A stretch of 64,000 bases of DNA from positions 3,363,184 through 3,427,183 of the forward strand of contig CP036272.1 of the NCBI GenBank assembly GCA_007745635.1, written 5' to 3'. The stretch is from Stieleria bergensis. Its GTDB lineage: Bacteria; Planctomycetota; Planctomycetia; Pirellulales; Pirellulaceae. Under the pieces are notes generated by a model. The model was not told the DNA's origin. It did not search any database and saw nothing but the letters and a program-made list of their open reading frames with translations. Of this stretch, positions 52,655-62,769 are shown in pieces. A program made the position numbers and the translations under genes. Each line of letters begins with the position of its first letter. The first letter of the stretch is position 1.

Positions 52655-53965
52655 TCAGCCGTTTTGCCGGTCGGCACGTTTCTTGGAGGAGGATAGAACA
52701 CTGTGGTAGACGGCGGCGGTTCTGGCGGCCATGGCTTCATCGGAGAAGTCTTGCTCGTGCCGCAGCTTGGCTGCTAACGACATTTGTTGCCAATCGTGCT
52801 GTCCCGTCACCATTGCGCAGATGGCATCCGCCAGTGACTCCCGGTTGTCTGGCTCAGCGAGCAGTCCTTCAATGCCGTGGGTGATCGCTTCTGGTGTGCC
52901 TTCGACTTTGGTCGCAATCACGGGCACGCCAGCAGCCATGGCTTCCAGCACCACCATTGGCAGGCCTTCACCGTACAAGCTTGGCAAGACCATTGCGTCC
53001 ATCTGTGCGAGTTGAGCTGGCACGTCGTCCGTAAAACCGACCTGCACGATGTCTTGGTTTAGTTGCAAGCGATCGATCAACTGCTCGATGGACGTCTGAT
53101 ACGCTTGGTCGACATATTGTCCAACAATCCGTAGCCGCAGGGGACTCTCTGCTGGCACTCGCTGCTGGTCACGGATCAAAGCCATGGCTTGCAACACGAA
53201 CTCCAGACCTTTGCGAGGGCGCTGTAACGCTACCATCCCCAGCGTCCAGAGCCGCCCCGGTTGTGGATGCGTTTGTCGCGGCGGACAGATCGTTGGCACA
53301 CCGTTGTGCACGATGGTGATCTTATCGGGATTCACGCCGCTTGCGACACAGTCGTCCTTGAGGCTGTTGGACACGGTGATCAAGTGGCGACATCGACTGA
53401 GCGAGACTCTTTCGACCAGCGCGTTCACTCGGTTTGCCAGCGCACGTTCGGAGTCACGAGCGGCAGGACTGTGGACGTGATAGACCCAAGGCACCCGGCT
53501 GAGCAATGACGCCATGCCAGCGATCATCGCCGTGCGTGGTGTGTGTGCGTGAAGCAGTTGGTAGTCGTGACGGCGAATCAGTTTGCAGATTTTGCGGACA
53601 ACGCTCAGGTCATAGCGGTGGTTCATCGCTGCGTTATAGCACTGCCCCCAGGATCCGCTTTCCGCCGCGAGGGTTTTGGCAAACAGCCCAGGTTTAAGGC
53701 AAGCGAAATCAGCAGCGACGCCAAACTTTGGCAGGCAGCGTCCGAGATGCGATTGAACACGTTCTGCGCCAGCGAAGTGTTCGCCATTGACCAAGTGCAG
53801 CACACGCAACTGGGTGCTTGTCGGGTTTTCTACCTCGCCTCGCTCGGTCACGTCCTGGGAGAACGGGTTTAAGACCAGTGCCGTCGGAGGATTTCCGGTA
53901 GACGTTTGGGATGATGCTGCGAGCACCAGTGGCGTGAAGTCAGCAGGTGAGTTAGAGAGATGCAT
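52655..53965 (-). CDS. GT4-family glycosyltransferase
   Basis: About 436 residues from ATG 53965 (MHLSNSPADFTPLVLAASSQ); frame open to 54097. LRVLHLVNGEHFAGAERVQSHL is the acceptor-side glycine motif; the C-terminal Rossmann domain has GMVALQRPRKGLEFVLQAMA and the sugar-nucleotide binding block LPSLYGEGLPMVVLEAMAAGVPVIATKVEGTPEAI, with the E-x(7)-E motif of retaining GT-B enzymes. Probably adds a sugar to cell-surface polysaccharide or lipid. The ~90-residue N-terminal extension is poorly conserved. Confidence 0.9.
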   Translation of the reverse strand: MHLSNSPADFTPLVLAASSQTSTGNPPTALVLNPFSQDVTERGEVENPTSTQLRVLHLVNGEHFAGAERVQSHLGRCLPKFGVAADFACLKPGLFAKTLAAESGSWGQCYNAAMNHRYDLSVVRKICKLIRRHDYQLLHAHTPRTAMIAGMASLLSRVPWVYHVHSPAARDSERALANRVNALVERVSLSRCRHLITVSNSLKDDCVASGVNPDKITIVHNGVPTICPPRQTHPQPGRLWTLGMVALQRPRKGLEFVLQAMALIRDQQRVPAESPLRLRIVGQYVDQAYQTSIEQLIDRLQLNQDIVQVGFTDDVPAQLAQMDAMVLPSLYGEGLPMVVLEAMAAGVPVIATKVEGTPEAITHGIEGLLAEPDNRESLADAICAMVTGQHDWQQMSLAAKLRHEQDFSDEAMAARTAAVYHSVLSSSKKRADRQNG

Positions 53966-54300
53966 CGCAGAGATTTGGCCCACGCGGGCTCTCGAAAAAG
54001 AGAGAAGTTGGTACTCGTACGCCCTAAGATGTTGCTTTTTTTTGAATCCCCGACCGGGGGATCGCCGTGGAACCTTCTGAGCGATCCGGGAACACACGCA
54101 AAATGGTGGGGAAATGCGGCTTATCGTGGTTGCGACAGCGTTTCGCCGCAGGGCTCTTTCGGATGCTGGACAAGCGGAATGCCGGGCCAGTTCAGTTGTC
54201 CGGCGTTGACCACTGGGGAAGCGGCGTTGGATTCGCTAAATTGAGGCCTCAAATTGTCTTCCCCACAGGCTACTCGATTTTCAACGACAAGGACATTTCA

Positions 54301-55371
54301 TTGAACGCTTCGATCGTATTGTTACCCGGTGATGGAATCGGCCCCGAGATCACTGAACAGGGTCGCCGTGTTTTACAGAAAGTCGCCGAGTTGTTTGGGC
54401 ATGCATTCACCTTTGAGTCGCAGATGATCGGTGGAATTGCCATCGATGAAACCGGCGATCCGCTGCCTCAGGAAACCGTTAATGCCTGTCGCTCGAGTGA
54501 TGCGATTTTGTTGGGTGCTGTCGGAGGCCCGAAATGGGATGACCCTTCTGCGAAGACTCGCCCAGAGGTAGGCCTGCTGAAGATCCGAAAGGAACTGGGG
54601 CTGTTTGCGAATCTGCGTCCGATCAAAATGTTTGACCAGCTTGCCGACGCCTCGCCATTGCGTCCGGAAATCATCAAGGGCACGGACATTCTGTTCCTGC
54701 GTGAGTTGACCGGCGGCATCTATTTTGGCCCCTCGGGACGCGAAGGTAGCGGCGACGAAGAATCAGCCAGTCAAGCCATGGTGTACAGCGTCCCAGAAGT
54801 GGAGCGGATTGTTCGCTTGGCAGCCAAGGCGGCTCAAGGCCGCAACAATCGCTTGACCAGTGTTGACAAGGCCAACGTACTAGAGCCCAGCCGACTGTGG
54901 CGGCAAGTCGCTGCCCGCGTGATGGAACAAGAGTTCCCCGACGTTCAGTACGATGTCGTTCTGGTTGACGCGATGGCCATGCACTTGATCAATCGCCCGG
55001 CTGACTTCGATGTCGTCGTGACTGGCAACATGTTTGGCGATATCTTGACCGATGAAGCATCCATGCTGCCGGGGTCACTGGGCATGTTGCCAAGTGCGTC
55101 GCTGGGCAGTGGTGGACCTGGGCTGTATGAGCCAATTCACGGCTCCGCTCCCGACATTGCTGGCAAAGGCATCGCCAACCCGCTGGCAACCATTCTGGCT
55201 GCGGCCATGCTGTTGCGCCACTCGTTGGGCCTCGAAGCTGAAGCCGCTTCGATTGAGAAAGCCGTCGAGCAAGTGCTTAGTGACGGACTGCGAACGGCCG
55301 ACATTGCTCGTGGAGGTGACTCCATCGGAACGGTTGCGATGGCAGATGCAGTGATCAACAGCATCAAGTAA
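54301..55371 (+). CDS. leuB: 3-isopropylmalate dehydrogenase
   Basis: 356 residues from a TTG start at 54301, with AAGGA nine bases upstream; the ORF open from 54067 lacks homology. [12 protein letters not shown] at the N-terminus, [55 protein letters not shown], and the NAD/metal site [28 protein letters not shown]. Oxidises and decarboxylates 3-isopropylmalate in leucine synthesis, using NAD and Mg2+. Full length. Followed by a hairpin, so likely a single transcript. Confidence 0.96.
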   Translation: MNASIVLLPGDGIGPEITEQGRRVLQKVAELFGHAFTFESQMIGGIAIDETGDPLPQETVNACRSSDAILLGAVGGPKWDDPSAKTRPEVGLLKIRKELGLFANLRPIKMFDQLADASPLRPEIIKGTDILFLRELTGGIYFGPSGREGSGDEESASQAMVYSVPEVERIVRLAAKAAQGRNNRLTSVDKANVLEPSRLWRQVAARVMEQEFPDVQYDVVLVDAMAMHLINRPADFDVVVTGNMFGDILTDEASMLPGSLGMLPSASLGSGGPGLYEPIHGSAPDIAGKGIANPLATILAAAMLLRHSLGLEAEAASIEKAVEQVLSDGLRTADIARGGDSIGTVAMADAVINSIK

Positions 55372-55380
55372 GCTAATGCC

Positions 55381-55447
55381 TGTTGCTGAGGCGTTCTCTG
55401 CGGCCCTTGCAGAGTGGAGAACGCCGGGCTGACGCTCAACAGCAACA
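55381..55447 (+). terminator. Hairpin after leuB
   Basis: Inner stem GGCGTTCTC / GAGAACGCC within an outer TGTTGCTG / CAGCAACA pair; no long T run follows, so a weak or Rho-assisted terminator is likely. Confidence 0.5.
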
Positions 55448-55520
55448 CTCCCTAGGCTGACAGATCCCCGGATCCTGCCAGAGTCTCGTTCAACATCCAT
55501 TGAAGTTGCGAAGTGCATTC

Positions 55521-56537
55521 ATGCCAGGACTGCTAGCCGAACAGATCAACGTCGTCGCCGCGGAGACGCCCTGGCTGACCGTCCGCGCGCTGTCCTTCAT
55601 TGCGTTGATCATTTCTGCCTTGGGGATTGCCTCCATTGTTGGGCTGTTGCTCTCACGTCGCGAATCGATGGGCGTTGATATGGCGCTGGTCGGACGTTAC
55701 AACCGCACACTGCGCGTTTGGTGGTTGATGACCGGGATCTTTTTCCTGGGATTCCTGTTCCAACGGATCGGAGTGGTGGCGTTGTTCGCGTTCGTCTCGT
55801 TTTGGGCGTTGCGAGAGTTCATCACAATGACGCCGACTCGGCGCGGCGATCACCGGACTCTGTTTTGGGTGTTCTTTGTGTTCACGCCCTTCCAATACAT
55901 CCTGATTGGATTGGGAGACGCGTATTATGACTTCTACAGCATCATGATCCCCGTGTACGCCAGCTTGTTCATCCCCGCTCGGACAGCAATGGCAGGCGAC
56001 TCAAAGCGATTCTTGGAACGCTGTGCCAAGATTCAGGCGGCGTTGCTGATCTGTGTTTACGCACTTAGCCACGCGCCGGCGTTGCTTTCATTGAACTTGG
56101 TTTCCACCGGCGGTGAGCCATGGAACCGCAGCCCGATGACGCTGATTATTTTCTTGGTCGTCATTGCGCAGTTGTCGACAGCGTTAGAAAGGGGCTGGAG
56201 CAAGCTTGCCGGCCGCCACGTGATCGCGGAAAAGATCAATGCGTCGCGAACTTGGGAAGGCGTCTTGGGATCGATGGTGACGACGGGATTGATTGCAGCC
56301 GCCTTATCTTGGGCGACGCCGTTTTATCCATGGGAAGCCGGTGTGATGGCAGCGGTCGTGACGGCGATGGCCTGCGGTGGCGTGATGACGATGAGTGCCA
56401 TTAAACGCGACCGCGGCGTCAAAGACACTGGCACGCTGGTTCAAGGGCACGCCGGCGTCTTGGATCAGATCGATAACATCTGCTTTGCGGCCCCTGTCTT
56501 TTATCACCTCACTCGATACTTCTTTTCTGTCCAATGA
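55521..56537 (+). CDS. Phosphatidate cytidylyltransferase-like membrane protein
   Basis: 338 residues from ATG 55521 (TTG 55500 is an alternative). Eight or so membrane helices, with the CDP-diacylglycerol synthase signature near the end: INASRTWEGVLGSMVTTGLI ... SAIKRDRGVKDTGTLVQGHAGVLDQIDN (consensus S.KR...KD.G...PGHGG..DR.D). Makes CDP-diacylglycerol from phosphatidate and CTP, the branch point of phospholipid synthesis. Gly-His in GHAG replaces the usual GHGG. Overlaps the TatD gene by 4 bp (ATGA). A cdsA paralogue is also possible. Confidence 0.85.
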   Translation: MPGLLAEQINVVAAETPWLTVRALSFIALIISALGIASIVGLLLSRRESMGVDMALVGRYNRTLRVWWLMTGIFFLGFLFQRIGVVALFAFVSFWALREFITMTPTRRGDHRTLFWVFFVFTPFQYILIGLGDAYYDFYSIMIPVYASLFIPARTAMAGDSKRFLERCAKIQAALLICVYALSHAPALLSLNLVSTGGEPWNRSPMTLIIFLVVIAQLSTALERGWSKLAGRHVIAEKINASRTWEGVLGSMVTTGLIAAALSWATPFYPWEAGVMAAVVTAMACGGVMTMSAIKRDRGVKDTGTLVQGHAGVLDQIDNICFAAPVFYHLTRYFFSVQ

Positions 56538-57316
56538 CGTCTTTGCGTTTGTTTGATACTCATGCTCATTTGAACACCGATGCGTTCGATGGACAGGTGG
56601 ACGCCGTTGTCGGCAAAGCTCAGGAGGCCGGCGTTGAAGGCATCATGGTGATCGGCATCGATGTGGCCACCAGTCGCGTGGCTTGCGACCTTGCCGCTCA
56701 GTACCCAGGTTACCTGTACGCTGTGGTTGGCATCCAGCCCAACAGCCTTGCCGAGAGCCAGCCGGACGATTTTGCCGTGATCGAAGAACTGGCAGGTCTG
56801 CCGGGGGTGCGAGGGATCGGTGAAACGGGCTTAGATTGTTACTGGGACGATTCGCCCATCGAAATGCAGCACGAGTTCTTTGACCGACACATGCAGCTGT
56901 GCCGAGACACCGGGCTGCCAATGGTGATCCACATGCGTGAAAGCGGTGACCTGATCGTTCAGCAACTGCGTCAACAGAACGCGGTTCCCCCTGGCGTAAT
57001 GCACTCCTTCACTGGGGACTGGGATTGTGCCAAGGCGTGCTTGGATCAAGGCCTGATGATCAGCTTTGCAGGCATGCTGACGTTTAAGAAAAATGACGCC
57101 TTACAAGCGGTCGCGAAGCAGGTTCCCGCAGATCGACTATTGGTCGAGACCGATTCGCCATACTTGAGCCCAGAACCGCTACGTGGTCGGCGTCCCAATG
57201 AACCCGCTCGCGTTGAGCATACGTTGCGGTTCTTGGCCAAACTTCGCAACGTTTCCGCCGAGAGCTTGGCCGAGCAAACGAGCCTGAATGCGCGCACCCT
57301 GTTTCAGTTGCCGTAA
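56534..57316 (+). CDS. TatD-family metal-dependent hydrolase/DNase
   Basis: 260 residues, translationally coupled to the preceding gene. LFDTHAHLN (metal ligands His10, His12), GIGETGLDCYWDDSPIEMQHEFFDRHMQLC (Glu ligand), LPMVIHMRE, GVMHSFTGDWDCAKACLD, ISFAGMLTFKKND, and LLVETDSPYLSPEPLRGRRPNEP at the C-terminus are the full set of TatD barrel motifs. Likely a Mg2+-dependent exonuclease or hydrolase; cytoplasmic. Confidence 0.92.
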   Translation: MTSLRLFDTHAHLNTDAFDGQVDAVVGKAQEAGVEGIMVIGIDVATSRVACDLAAQYPGYLYAVVGIQPNSLAESQPDDFAVIEELAGLPGVRGIGETGLDCYWDDSPIEMQHEFFDRHMQLCRDTGLPMVIHMRESGDLIVQQLRQQNAVPPGVMHSFTGDWDCAKACLDQGLMISFAGMLTFKKNDALQAVAKQVPADRLLVETDSPYLSPEPLRGRRPNEPARVEHTLRFLAKLRNVSAESLAEQTSLNARTLFQLP

Positions 57317-57322
57317 GACCGT

Positions 57323-58120
57323 CTAGGTGAACACGCTGCCCGCGTTCTCTTGGGCCGACTGCGAACCGGGGACCGACATCGGTAGCCCAGTTAAGTCAAA
57401 CATGGCTGGGTGCAGTAACGCCATGATGCTTTCCACCCACTGCTGGTTGTTGCGTTTCAGCCCGTCGCGTTTGGAGAGATAACGCTGGTAGCTACCAAGC
57501 ATCGACATCGTCAACAACTGAGTGGCCAGTTCCAGTTGCCCCCGGTCCTTGGAAAGCTTCAGCTCATCGCGGAAGGTTTCGCCACGATCGACATCAAAAC
57601 AAAAGCGGAAAGAACGCTGCGACCCCAAATTCGTCAATCCGATTTGCCAGTCGGTCCAACGTTCGCATGTTCGACGAAGCCTGTTGAGCATCACCAGGTC
57701 TCGCGTTTCAACGCCTGCCGGTGTCAACAGCAAGTTCGCCAATCGGTTTGAACACTCGAGCCCAGAGAAATAGACTCCGTTGGCAATCGCAAAGAAGCTG
57801 GCTGCCGATTCATGTGCGTCACCCGCCTGCTGCTTCATGTCAGCAACGGTCGCCATCATCCGAGAGAGTTGATCGGAGACAACAATTTCCTGCAAAACCG
57901 GCAGATAGTACGACCAGTAATGTCGTAGTGCACCGAAGTCAGCCTCGTTGCGAGCATCACGGAACTGGGACAGCACTTCATGCCATTGTTGATGACGCGT
58001 CTTGGCTGAAATCCAATAGGTGTGAATCGCGTCCGTCGGGATCTCATCTGGAGTTTGGGCCCAGACGTCCGCATGCTGGGCGATCTGCGACGCGAATTGA
58101 GCAAGAGTGATGCAGTGCAT
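57323..58120 (-). CDS. Conserved helical protein of unknown function
   Basis: 265 residues from ATG 58120 (MHCITLAQFASQIAQHADVW); the frame open to 58303 is basic and probably not translated, but the true start is uncertain. Helix-rich and soluble, with ESAASFFAIANGVYFSGLECSNRL and CFDVDRGETFRDELKLSKDR as prominent blocks. Convergent with the TatD gene, 6 bp apart. No family recognised. Confidence 0.7.
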   Translation of the reverse strand: MHCITLAQFASQIAQHADVWAQTPDEIPTDAIHTYWISAKTRHQQWHEVLSQFRDARNEADFGALRHYWSYYLPVLQEIVVSDQLSRMMATVADMKQQAGDAHESAASFFAIANGVYFSGLECSNRLANLLLTPAGVETRDLVMLNRLRRTCERWTDWQIGLTNLGSQRSFRFCFDVDRGETFRDELKLSKDRGQLELATQLLTMSMLGSYQRYLSKRDGLKRNNQQWVESIMALLHPAMFDLTGLPMSVPGSQSAQENAGSVFT

Positions 58121-58480
58121 GAAGGTGACCGCTGAACGGAAAGAAGGAGTCCAATGTCCACCACTCGCCCCGGAGTGGAATGAAGGGAAACCCAATGCAC
58201 GTCCTGTGCCAGGACCGGCCAACACGCGTTTGCCCTGCAAAATCGCGGGGATTCGTGGTTTGAGACGAACGGAGGTCGTGGAACAAGTCATCCAACGATG
58301 CAAAAGATCAACATCCGTTGAATTGTTGCACCGATCAGCCGTTTAGGCGTCAGTCACGGTCCTTTCGGGACGAACACGGCGCACCGGAAAACCGGGCCTA
58401 GCGGCCAGCGGCTAATGGGAACCAACCGGCCTAACGCATCCTGTCATTGAGGACAGGGCGTCGACCTGCCGCTTGGAAAC

Positions 58481-60058
58481 TCACTCCGGACGCAACACTG
58501 GGAACAGGATCACGTCACGGATGGATTTCTGTCCGGTCAGAATCATGACCAGGCGATCGATGCCGACTCCCAATCCGCCGGCCGGTGGCATCGCGTGACG
58601 CAATGCGCGAATGAAATCGTGGTCCATCTTGGCCATCGAATCCTCTTCGTCCTGGCCTTCGAGCTGTGTTTCAAACAGCTTCTGTTGCAGATCGGGATCG
58701 TTCAATTCCGTGTAGGCATTGGCCAGTTCCATCCCACAGATAAACAATTCAAAGCGTTCGGCGATTTCAGGGTTGTCACGCTTACGCTTGGTAAGGGGAC
58801 AGATGCTGGCGGGATAGTCGATCACAAAGATCGGGCCTTCAAGCGAGTCTTCGACTTTCTCTTCGAAGATCTCATTGCGAACCACATCCAGGTGCTTGCC
58901 CTCGGTGTCCAGCCCGATCTTTTTGGCCAGCTCTAACACGGCCGCGTCATCGGCTGGGTCAACGCCCGTGGCTTTCTGGAACAGGTCCGCATAGGTGGCT
59001 CTCTCAAACGGAGGCGTGAAGTCGACAGTCTTGCCGGCAAATTCTCGCTGGTAGCCGCCACCGATCGCGTCGATGGCATCGCAAATCATTTGCTCGGTAA
59101 TGTCCATCATGCTGCGGTAGTCACCGTAGGCCTGATAGAGTTCCAGCATCGTGAACTCGGGGTTGTGCCGTGGGCTCAAGCCCTCATTGCGGTACACGCG
59201 GCCGATTTCATAAACGCGTTCCATCCCTCCGACCATCAATCGCTTGAGGTGCAACTCAAGTGCGATGCGCAACGTCAAGGGCATGTCCAATGCATTGTGG
59301 TGCGTGTTAAACGGCTTGGCTGCCGCGCCACCGGCAACGGTGTGCAAGGTCGGTCCTTCGACTTCGCAAAAGTCATGCGAATCCAAGGTGTTGCGGATCG
59401 ACTTAATGATCTTGGTGCGCGCCATGAAGGTCTCCAGGGGACCTTCGTTGAACGCCAAGTCCGCGTACCGCATGCGTTGCTTGAGGTCGGGATTGGTCAA
59501 ACCGGCATGCTTATCAGGCGCCGGCTCAAGCATCTTGGTATGGAAGAACAACTGCTCAGCAAACACAGTTAGCTCACCGGTATTGGTTCGCCCCAAACGG
59601 CCTTCCACAGCGACCAAGTCGCCAAGGTCAAACAGTTTGGCCAAGGCAAAGTCATCTTCGCCAACTTGTTTCTTGCCGATGAAGATCTGGATCTCGCCGG
59701 TCCAATCCTTCAGGTTCAGAAAGATCAGCTTTCCCGCGGGACGCGACAACATGATGCGTCCGGCGACACGAACCGTTGGTCCGATTTCTTCGCCCGGTCC
59801 GTTGTCCGCTTTCCACTGGCGATACTCGGTCTCTTCGGATTCAAAGTCTGGCAACTCGAGCAGTGTCCCATCTGCCTGTTTCCATTGCACCTCACCGGCC
59901 CGCTGGCGACAGGTTTTGATCATCGTGCGGTCGTCGAAACGCTGACCAAATGGATCGATTCCCATCGCTTCGATCTGACGCATCTTTTCACGGCGTGCAA
60001 CGCGTGGATCGGTGGTGTCGAGGTCCGTCTGATTGCCGCCTGCAGCTGGTTGATTCAT
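58481..60058 (-). CDS. lysS: Lysyl-tRNA synthetase, class II
   Basis: 525 residues from ATG 60058 (MNQPAAGGNQTDLDTTDPRV). OB-fold anticodon-binding domain (VRVAGRIMLSRPAGKLIFLNLKDWTGEIQIFIGK), then the class II core: motif 1 in FLNALDMPL-like MARTKIIKSIRNTLDSHDFCEVEGPTL, motif 2 IGRVYRNEGLSPRHNPEFTMLELY, motif 3 GLGVGIDRLVMILTGQKSIRDVILFP. Attaches lysine to tRNA-Lys, cytoplasmic. Length normal. The frame open upstream to 60355 is not homologous. Confidence 0.96.
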   Translation of the reverse strand: MNQPAAGGNQTDLDTTDPRVARREKMRQIEAMGIDPFGQRFDDRTMIKTCRQRAGEVQWKQADGTLLELPDFESEETEYRQWKADNGPGEEIGPTVRVAGRIMLSRPAGKLIFLNLKDWTGEIQIFIGKKQVGEDDFALAKLFDLGDLVAVEGRLGRTNTGELTVFAEQLFFHTKMLEPAPDKHAGLTNPDLKQRMRYADLAFNEGPLETFMARTKIIKSIRNTLDSHDFCEVEGPTLHTVAGGAAAKPFNTHHNALDMPLTLRIALELHLKRLMVGGMERVYEIGRVYRNEGLSPRHNPEFTMLELYQAYGDYRSMMDITEQMICDAIDAIGGGYQREFAGKTVDFTPPFERATYADLFQKATGVDPADDAAVLELAKKIGLDTEGKHLDVVRNEIFEEKVEDSLEGPIFVIDYPASICPLTKRKRDNPEIAERFELFICGMELANAYTELNDPDLQQKLFETQLEGQDEEDSMAKMDHDFIRALRHAMPPAGGLGVGIDRLVMILTGQKSIRDVILFPVLRPE

Positions 60059-60623
60059 CGTTTGGAACTGGCTTGAGTGATAGCGGAAGGTCCGCCAAAG
60101 TGATGTCGTGAGCCCTGACGCGGGATCTGCACCGCGGGGATGGCTGTTAGAAGCTGGAATTGTCGAAACCCAGCGAGGTTTTGACAAGGTGACCAAGGGC
60201 GGCTGAGCAAGGTTCGCCAAGATCCGTGACGCGTCATCGCAAAAAGTGCCGCGATTTTCACGCTTTGCTGACGCCGCTGTGGCCTGGCGTGGCCTGTTTT
60301 CTCGCGTTTCCCAGGCCTGACTGAGGGTTCGGTGCCATCCCCGGCCTCCCGCCACTGTCTCGGTGCCGCCAACGGCTGCGGAAAACAGTCCGCACAGCCG
60401 GCAACAAATGGCCGAGCCAATCTTGACCGCCTGCTATCAAATCGAATAAACAGAGCTCTGCCAGCCCACTTCGGGTTCTATCGTTGAATGATCGCAGCGC
60501 GGAACTGCCGTCCGTGGCTAGCACCCGCCAACCAACCACTCCCTGGCAAGTCGCGATGCCCTCCGGTGCTTTCCGATTGGCAATCCGACCTGCATTCCCT
60601 TTTTCTGTTGAGTCGACACAGAG
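60059..60623. other. Gene-free stretch upstream of lysS and the secreted protein gene
   Basis: 565 bp between divergent genes; no RNA or gene recognised, no clear promoter assigned. Confidence 0.5.
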
Positions 60624-60944
60624 ATGAGACAACTAATCGCCGTATTTGCGTTTTTCACCATGGCGCTCGCCATGCCCGCCGTCACCAGTGCAGCCGAGAT
60701 CGTGCACTACGAATTGAAGGAATGGAAATCCAAGCACCTTCACGACGCCGAGAAATCCAAAGTCATCATCAAGACCCTGAAGGATCTTGGCTGTGAAGTC
60801 GAAGAAGCCGATCACAACGGACACAAGGATGTCAAATACCGCTGCCCAAAACGCCGCAAGATGCCCGTCAAGTCTCACGAAGAGGCGTTGAAGTGGGAGA
60901 AGTGGCTGAAAGAATACGGGTTTCGTGCGTACCACACGCACTGA
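60624..60944 (+). CDS. Small secreted protein of unknown function
   Basis: 106 residues, signal peptide MRQLIAVFAFFTMALAMPAV. Mature part of about 83 residues is lysine/histidine-rich (HLHDAEKSKVIIKTLKDLGC, HNGHKDVKYRCPKRRKMPVK) with two cysteines and a C-terminal amphipathic block HEEALKWEKWLKEYGFRAYH. No family recognised. No partner gene adjacent. Confidence 0.75.
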   Translation: MRQLIAVFAFFTMALAMPAVTSAAEIVHYELKEWKSKHLHDAEKSKVIIKTLKDLGCEVEEADHNGHKDVKYRCPKRRKMPVKSHEEALKWEKWLKEYGFRAYHTH

Positions 60945-62039
60945 CCAAGCGGACCATGAAGCCCAGCCATGAAACGTTTAACGCTGACACCACTCAGCGT
61001 TGGGTGCCGAAGCACAGTTCGTCGAGCGTCGGTCAGCGATTGCTGAAACACCCGCCACTCTGCTGCTGTTAACTGGGCTTACCGCAGGTGCGGAATCGAC
61101 GTCCGTCTGATTCGGCAATCAAGATTCCCACGACTGATTGAATCGGGGCTCGCTCATTAGCTGGCTTCTTGTCTTTCCCGCGTGCTGTCAAATCCAGCTT
61201 CCATTCGCGGTGATGAAAACCCCGTTCAGCTTAATGCTCCATTTGATTCAGCAGGGACAGAGCAGATCGGTTGCCAAGGATCCATCGAGATCCCGAATCT
61301 GTTCAGGCGAACCGTTTTTTCGGGGACACCCGTCGGCGACGGGCTGTTCCCGCACCCCGCCCGGGAGCCGCGAACTGCCTGTAGAGGAGGTGGCGTGCTC
61401 CCGAAAAGCTGCTCCAACGGTTAGCAAGGTTGACCGGCCTTGATCGTCAGGATCAAGGACTGGTTACACACCCAGAAGATCCGCTTGCCTCCCACTGATC
61501 ACATGAGTAAACACCTGGTCTGCGCGTCTTAAGAGGGCTTGCAAAATGAGCCAGCGCCGCTGACAACGCATGGCAGAGAAACGCACTTCGGTAACCTGCC
61601 AAAGCCAAGGCGGTGGCTTTCTTTTGCACCCAGAGTTCCGAACGCCGAAGGTGTTCTACAACGGGTTCGGGAGAGTCCACCACCGGTGTCTCCAGGCAGG
61701 AACACGCTCGCCTGGTGTCGGCCCAGTCATTCGGCATCAATTGATTCTGGCACAGAACAGGGAGAAGAAAAACACAGAGCACAGAGCTTCCTCCGTGACC
61801 TCTGTTCCTCTGCGTTTCAATCTTTCGACTTCACGCACTTGAGCCGACGCGGCGCACGTTTGTCGATCAATCGTTCCATTGGCAGTGGAATGGCGCTTGC
61901 GAATTTTCAAATCGATCGGTCGTGTGGCAATGTCCCCGTTAACAGCCTCCACCAAAAACCGTGCGCCCCACGGCAATCGTAGCGGAAGCCGGGAATATAC
62001 CACGAAGAACACGAAGGAGCCGGTAGTCCCGTAGGGAAA
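60945..62039. other. Gene-poor stretch with dispersed repeat motifs
   Basis: About 1.1 kb with no convincing gene. A perfect hairpin CCTTGATC/GATCAAGG (61438-61458), a segment AACACAGAGCACAGAGC near 61768 with TCCGTGACCTCTGTTCC after it, and ATACCACGAAGAACACGAAGG near 61995 look like widespread dispersed repeat motifs. Confidence 0.5.
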
Positions 62040-62456
62040 TTTTTAGCCGGAGAAGTTTTTGTTTTTTTCAATGCCGAGATCAGCGACGTCAGATCCGCGT
62101 GACCACGGATCCGGCGAAATCCCTTTTCCGCTTCCAGCAACGCGTAAGACAGCCAACGCGATGCTTGGTCCGTCTCGGCGCGAAAGCGTGTCACGCGACC
62201 GATCTTGCGACGCGTGTTCAAAAAGGAGTCTCAATCGCACTGGTGCTCAACAGCGAGCGATGAAGCGTATTGGGGACATTTAGACGATGCAGTGCCAGCA
62301 GATCCTCGCCAGCCTCCTGCAGGCTCCGGGTAGCTTCCGCATTGATCGGCTTCAGGAATGACTTCAGGTTACCAAGGACTTCCTATGCTGCGTCGATCCC
62401 TTGAACGCTACGCAGCCGAGTGAATAGCCGCGAGACCTCACCCCAATGACGCTTGG
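62040..62456 (-). pseudogene. IS256-family transposase, C-terminal fragment with stop and frameshift
   Basis: Readable: HWGEVSRLFTRLRSVQGIDAA, an in-frame TAG, EVLGNLKSFLKPINAEATRSLQEAGEDLL ... SLLSTSAIETPF, a one-base frameshift, then LNTRRKIGRVTRFRAETDQASRWLSYALLEAEKGFRRIRGHADL. These are the final blocks of the Mutator/IS256 transposase. The upstream part is cut off where the IS3 end begins at 62457. Confidence 0.85.
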
Positions 62457-62457
62457 A

Positions 62458-62769
62458 CAACTCGCCTCAAGAGAAGCGGAAAGAGAAACACGAAGCCCCC
62501 GCAGTCCACTGTTTGAAAACAGCCCCTGCGGCGGTTTCAGAAGCAACGTCATTGACGCACCCTCGATCCGGTTATCCCTTGAATGGTTGCGTCCCCGCAG
62601 AGCCACTTTCCGTTTCACCTGACACAACAACGATACCACAGGACTCATCATTGAACACCCGAGCCATGCCTAAAAAAATCCCGGGGTTCGGGGGCTGGCC
62701 CCCGAGATCACACAATCAAGTCATTCATCCTGATTGCAGAAGTGTCTCAAAGTCGTTGACACATTCCGC
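62458..62769 (+). mobile_element. IS3 right-end remnant, copy 2
   Basis: Near-identical to 46079-46390 in the same orientation, ends with CGTTGACACATTCCGC. It breaks into the IS256 fragment, so it arrived later; the rest of the IS3 element is missing. Confidence 0.85.

Noticed and set aside
60059-60355. N-terminal extension of lysS
   Set aside because: No homology to class II LysRS; ATG 60058 gives the normal length.
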